A stretch of 64,000 nt of DNA from Verrucomicrobiia bacterium (GTDB lineage Bacteria > Verrucomicrobiota > Verrucomicrobiia > Limisphaerales > CAIMTB01): the NCBI GenBank assembly GCA_019634625.1, contig JAHCBA010000003.1, positions 186,001 through 250,000 of the forward strand, written 5' to 3'. Both the position numbers and the translations under genes were made by a program. Shown piece by piece: positions 62,228-64,000 of the stretch. Numbering within the stretch: position 1 is the stretch's first letter; each line of letters starts with the position of its first letter. The notes below the pieces were generated by a model. It searched no databases. It was not told the origin of the DNA and worked only from the letters and a program-made list of their open reading frames with translations.

Positions 62228-63096
62228 ACTACCGGGTGACACACCAGACGGTTTACGAATACGAGCACCCGGTGTCGGTGTCGCACCATGCCGCCCGGGT
62301 GCAGCCGCGGTCCACGGCGGCCCAACGGACGGACGGGTGGCGTCTGGACATCGTTCCGACGCCGGCGGTGCGGACGACGCGGACGGATTATTTTGGGAAC
62401 CGGGTTTGTTTCTTCACGATTCAGGAGCTGCACCGGGGATTGGAGATTGTGGCGGAGAGCGAGGTGCGGTTGACGCCTCCGGTGTTGCCGGAGCCGGGGA
62501 AGAGCCCGCCGTGGGAGGAGGTGGCGGCGGCCCTTCGGGAACCGGGGTCGAAGGAGGTGCTGGAGGCTCAGCAATTCGCCTTTGAATCGCCCCATGTCCG
62601 GCCGTCCCCCGAGCTGGCGGAACTGGCGGCGGCGAGTTTTGTGGCGGGCCGGCCGCTGCTGGCGGCGATGGTGGATTTCAACCGGCGGATCCACCGCGAG
62701 TTCACGTTTGATCCGGAGGCCACGACGGTGGCGACGCCGGTGGAGACGGTGCTGAGGGAGCGGCGCGGGGTATGCCAGGATTTCACGCATCTCGCGTTGG
62801 GGGGACTGCGGTCGCTGGGGCTGGCGGCGCGGTACGTGAGCGGCTATTTGCGGACCTACCGGACGGGAGGGGGTCCGGACCTGGTGGGGGCGGATGCCTC
62901 CCACGCATGGCTTTCGGTGTTTTGTCCGCGGCATGGGTGGGTGGATTTTGACCCGACCAACGACTTGATGCCGGCGGCCGAACACATTGCGGTGGCATTC
63001 GGGCGGGATTTCTCGGATGTGAGTCCGGTGACCGGAATGATTGTGGGCGGGGGGGAACACACGATTCGCGTTGCGGTGGCGGTGGAGCCGGTGTGA
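62224..63096 (+). CDS. Transglutaminase-like cysteine protease
   Basis: A 290-residue cytosolic protein. The N-terminal beta-sandwich (MNYRVTHQTVYEYEHPVSVSHH) is followed by the transglutaminase core with catalytic Cys in RRGVCQDFTHLALG, His in DASHAWLSVF and Asp in WVDFDPTND. The ATG overlaps the previous stop by four bases, implying co-translation with the ATP-grasp/alpha-E protein. In such clusters it is thought to hydrolyse or transfer the amide bond made by the ligase. Confidence 0.94.
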   Translation: MNYRVTHQTVYEYEHPVSVSHHAARVQPRSTAAQRTDGWRLDIVPTPAVRTTRTDYFGNRVCFFTIQELHRGLEIVAESEVRLTPPVLPEPGKSPPWEEVAAALREPGSKEVLEAQQFAFESPHVRPSPELAELAAASFVAGRPLLAAMVDFNRRIHREFTFDPEATTVATPVETVLRERRGVCQDFTHLALGGLRSLGLAARYVSGYLRTYRTGGGPDLVGADASHAWLSVFCPRHGWVDFDPTNDLMPAAEHIAVAFGRDFSDVSPVTGMIVGGGEHTIRVAVAVEPV

Positions 63097-63200
63097 GGCG
63101 TCCAGTGGGGTGCGTTCGACGGCATCGCTCCCCTGAACGCCTGCTTGGAGCCTACAGGTTTCATACCCCGTGGTGGCTGCCGTTCGTGGCGACTGACCGG

Positions 63201-63878
63201 TCAGGGGCGGGACACCCAGGGATTGCGTCGGAGATGGAAACGGAGCAGGCGGCGGGCCCAAGGGCCGGCGTAGTCCACGCCGATGCGGCGGCTGCGAACG
63301 ATGGACAGGGGGGTGGGACTGACTGGTTCTACGAGGAAGAGGGAATCTCCGAGGAGATCGGTTCCATCGAGGGAGCGATCGACGTCGAGGGCCCGGCAGA
63401 GCAGGCCGGGGCCGCGGGGATTGCCGGGCAGGTCGCGGACGGGTTCGAGGGCACGAAGGAGAACGGCTGCGCCGTGGCCCTCGGGTTCGGTCACCACGTT
63501 CAGGCAATGGTGGAGGCCGTAGATGAGGTACACGTAGGCATGGCCCGGGGGACCGAACATCGAGCGGTTCCGGGGGGTGAGACCGCGGGACGAGTGGGAA
63601 GCGCGGTCATGGGGGCCGAGGTAGGCCTCGGTTTCGACAATGCGGCCGATTCGGAAGGAGCCATGGATGGGCCGGACGATCCAGTGTCCGAGGAGGTCAC
63701 GGGCGACCTGGGCGGTGTTGCGCTCGAAGAAGGAGCGGGGCAGGCGGCGGAAGGGGAATGGGGAGGCGGGAATGCCGGACGGGAATGGGTTGGGAACCGG
63801 GTGGGGATCCGGATCAACGGGCCGGGGCGGTTTCGGTGGCAGCTTCGAGGCTGAAGCGGATGAACATGGCGATGTCAT
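63201..63878 (-). CDS. DNA-3-methyladenine glycosylase (AAG/MPG family)
   Basis: The enzyme removes alkylated purines from DNA in base excision repair. The core has RSFFERNTAQVARDLLGHWIV, the catalytic ETEAYLGPHDRASHS (Glu and flanking Tyr), MFGPPGHAYVYLIYGLHHCLNVVTE (in two pieces) and LLRALEP. The core begins near 63750. The nearest in-frame ATG is at 63878, giving 225 residues but overlapping the neighbouring gene by 65 bp; the intervening sequence is Pro-rich and not conserved, so the real start may be a later non-ATG codon. It converges with the transglutaminase gene. Confidence 0.9.
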   Translation of the reverse strand: MTSPCSSASASKLPPKPPRPVDPDPHPVPNPFPSGIPASPFPFRRLPRSFFERNTAQVARDLLGHWIVRPIHGSFRIGRIVETEAYLGPHDRASHSSRGLTPRNRSMFGPPGHAYVYLIYGLHHCLNVVTEPEGHGAAVLLRALEPVRDLPGNPRGPGLLCRALDVDRSLDGTDLLGDSLFLVEPVSPTPLSIVRSRRIGVDYAGPWARRLLRFHLRRNPWVSRP

Positions 63879-64000
63879 CGGTCGGGGGTTGAGCGCGGGC
63901 GCGTTCCAGGGCGGCTTGCAGGTCGGGGAGGAGGGGAAAGGCGCGTTCGCCAAGGAGTTCGGCGGCGCGGGAGGCATGCAGGACGACTTCCGGCATGGGG
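63814..64000 (-). CDS. C-terminal part of a HEAT-repeat-like protein (runs off the window)
   Basis: The last 60 or so codons of a frame that reaches the right edge: AAELLGERAFPLLPDLQAALERARAQPPTDDIAMFIRFSLEAA. The pairs of helices with A-x-x-x-LG resemble the C-terminal HEAT-like repeats found on many sulfatases of this phylum. The parent protein lies outside the window and cannot be named. It ends where the glycosylase gene begins or overlaps it. Confidence 0.65.
   Translation of the reverse strand, partial: PMPEVVLHASRAAELLGERAFPLLPDLQAALERARAQPPTDDIAMFIRFSLEAATETAPAR

Overview
The window is GC-rich chromosomal DNA (visibly near 70% G+C in most genes). Its gene content fits the PVC group, most likely Verrucomicrobiota. 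The pointers are a very large dehydrogenase / HEAT-like / cytochrome c fusion of the type expanded in Planctomycetes and Verrucomicrobia, a protein with two CxxCH cytochrome segments fused to a sulfatase-modifying-factor domain, a protein with a PEP-CTERM-like tail, and many intergenic heptamer and palindromic repeats. The taxon is inferred from gene families; there is no rRNA gene here. No phage, plasmid backbone, CRISPR array or complete transposon was seen.

Layout. (1) 1-10.6 kb, minus strand: transketolase, a response-regulator/nucleotidyl-cyclase and a 1476-residue hybrid histidine kinase lie in a row, followed by ppk and nadD, which overlap by ATGA. (2) 10.7-21.8 kb: a small ferredoxin with a clear terminator, an ExoD-like protein, a beta-helix/PDZ secreted protein, L-rhamnose isomerase, an AAA+ ATPase with a zinc ribbon, a small secreted protein, an RluA-type pseudouridine synthase, and a three-gene set with a diacylglycerol-kinase-like enzyme. 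(3) 21.9-31.9 kb: a secreted subtilisin-like protease, a GNAT acetyltransferase, an iron alcohol dehydrogenase overlapped by an ABM-domain gene, the PEP-CTERM-like protein and the giant dehydrogenase-cytochrome.

(4) 32.0-34.8 kb is the accessory part of the window. It holds tRNA-Val(CAC), a fragment resembling the N-terminus of a tyrosine recombinase just after the tRNA 3' end, three copies of a MITE-like element of about 160 bp with inverted ends, a second small inverted-repeat element, and an unrecognised gene of lower G+C. It reads as the scar of an integrative element at a tRNA gene, later colonised by miniature repeats. (5) 34.8-43.3 kb: an alpha/beta hydrolase, an overlapping four-gene sugar ABC importer operon (RbsA/LsrA type) followed by a conserved protein of unknown role, and divergently a three-gene YqjD/YqjE-like membrane stress operon with a good sigma70-type promoter. 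(6) 43.3-54.1 kb: a secreted guanidino-group-modifying enzyme with an AraC regulator, a sialidase, a rhodanese, HrpB helicase and a large membrane-anchored AsmA-like protein. (7) 54.3-64.0 kb: peptidyl-dipeptidase, a NagD-like HAD phosphatase, the cytochrome/SUMF1 fusion, an ATP-grasp/alpha-E fusion coupled by ATGA to a transglutaminase, a 3-methyladenine glycosylase, and the C-terminus of a HEAT-like gene running off the right edge.

Three AT-rich intergenic islands (about 14.45, 27.02 and 51.8-52.1 kb) share a degenerate repeat of about 37 bp beginning GTCAACAA, mostly in pairs 37-41 bp apart. With the MITE-like family and an isolated perfect 36-bp palindrome at 19649, these are the parts of the window least explained by known genes.
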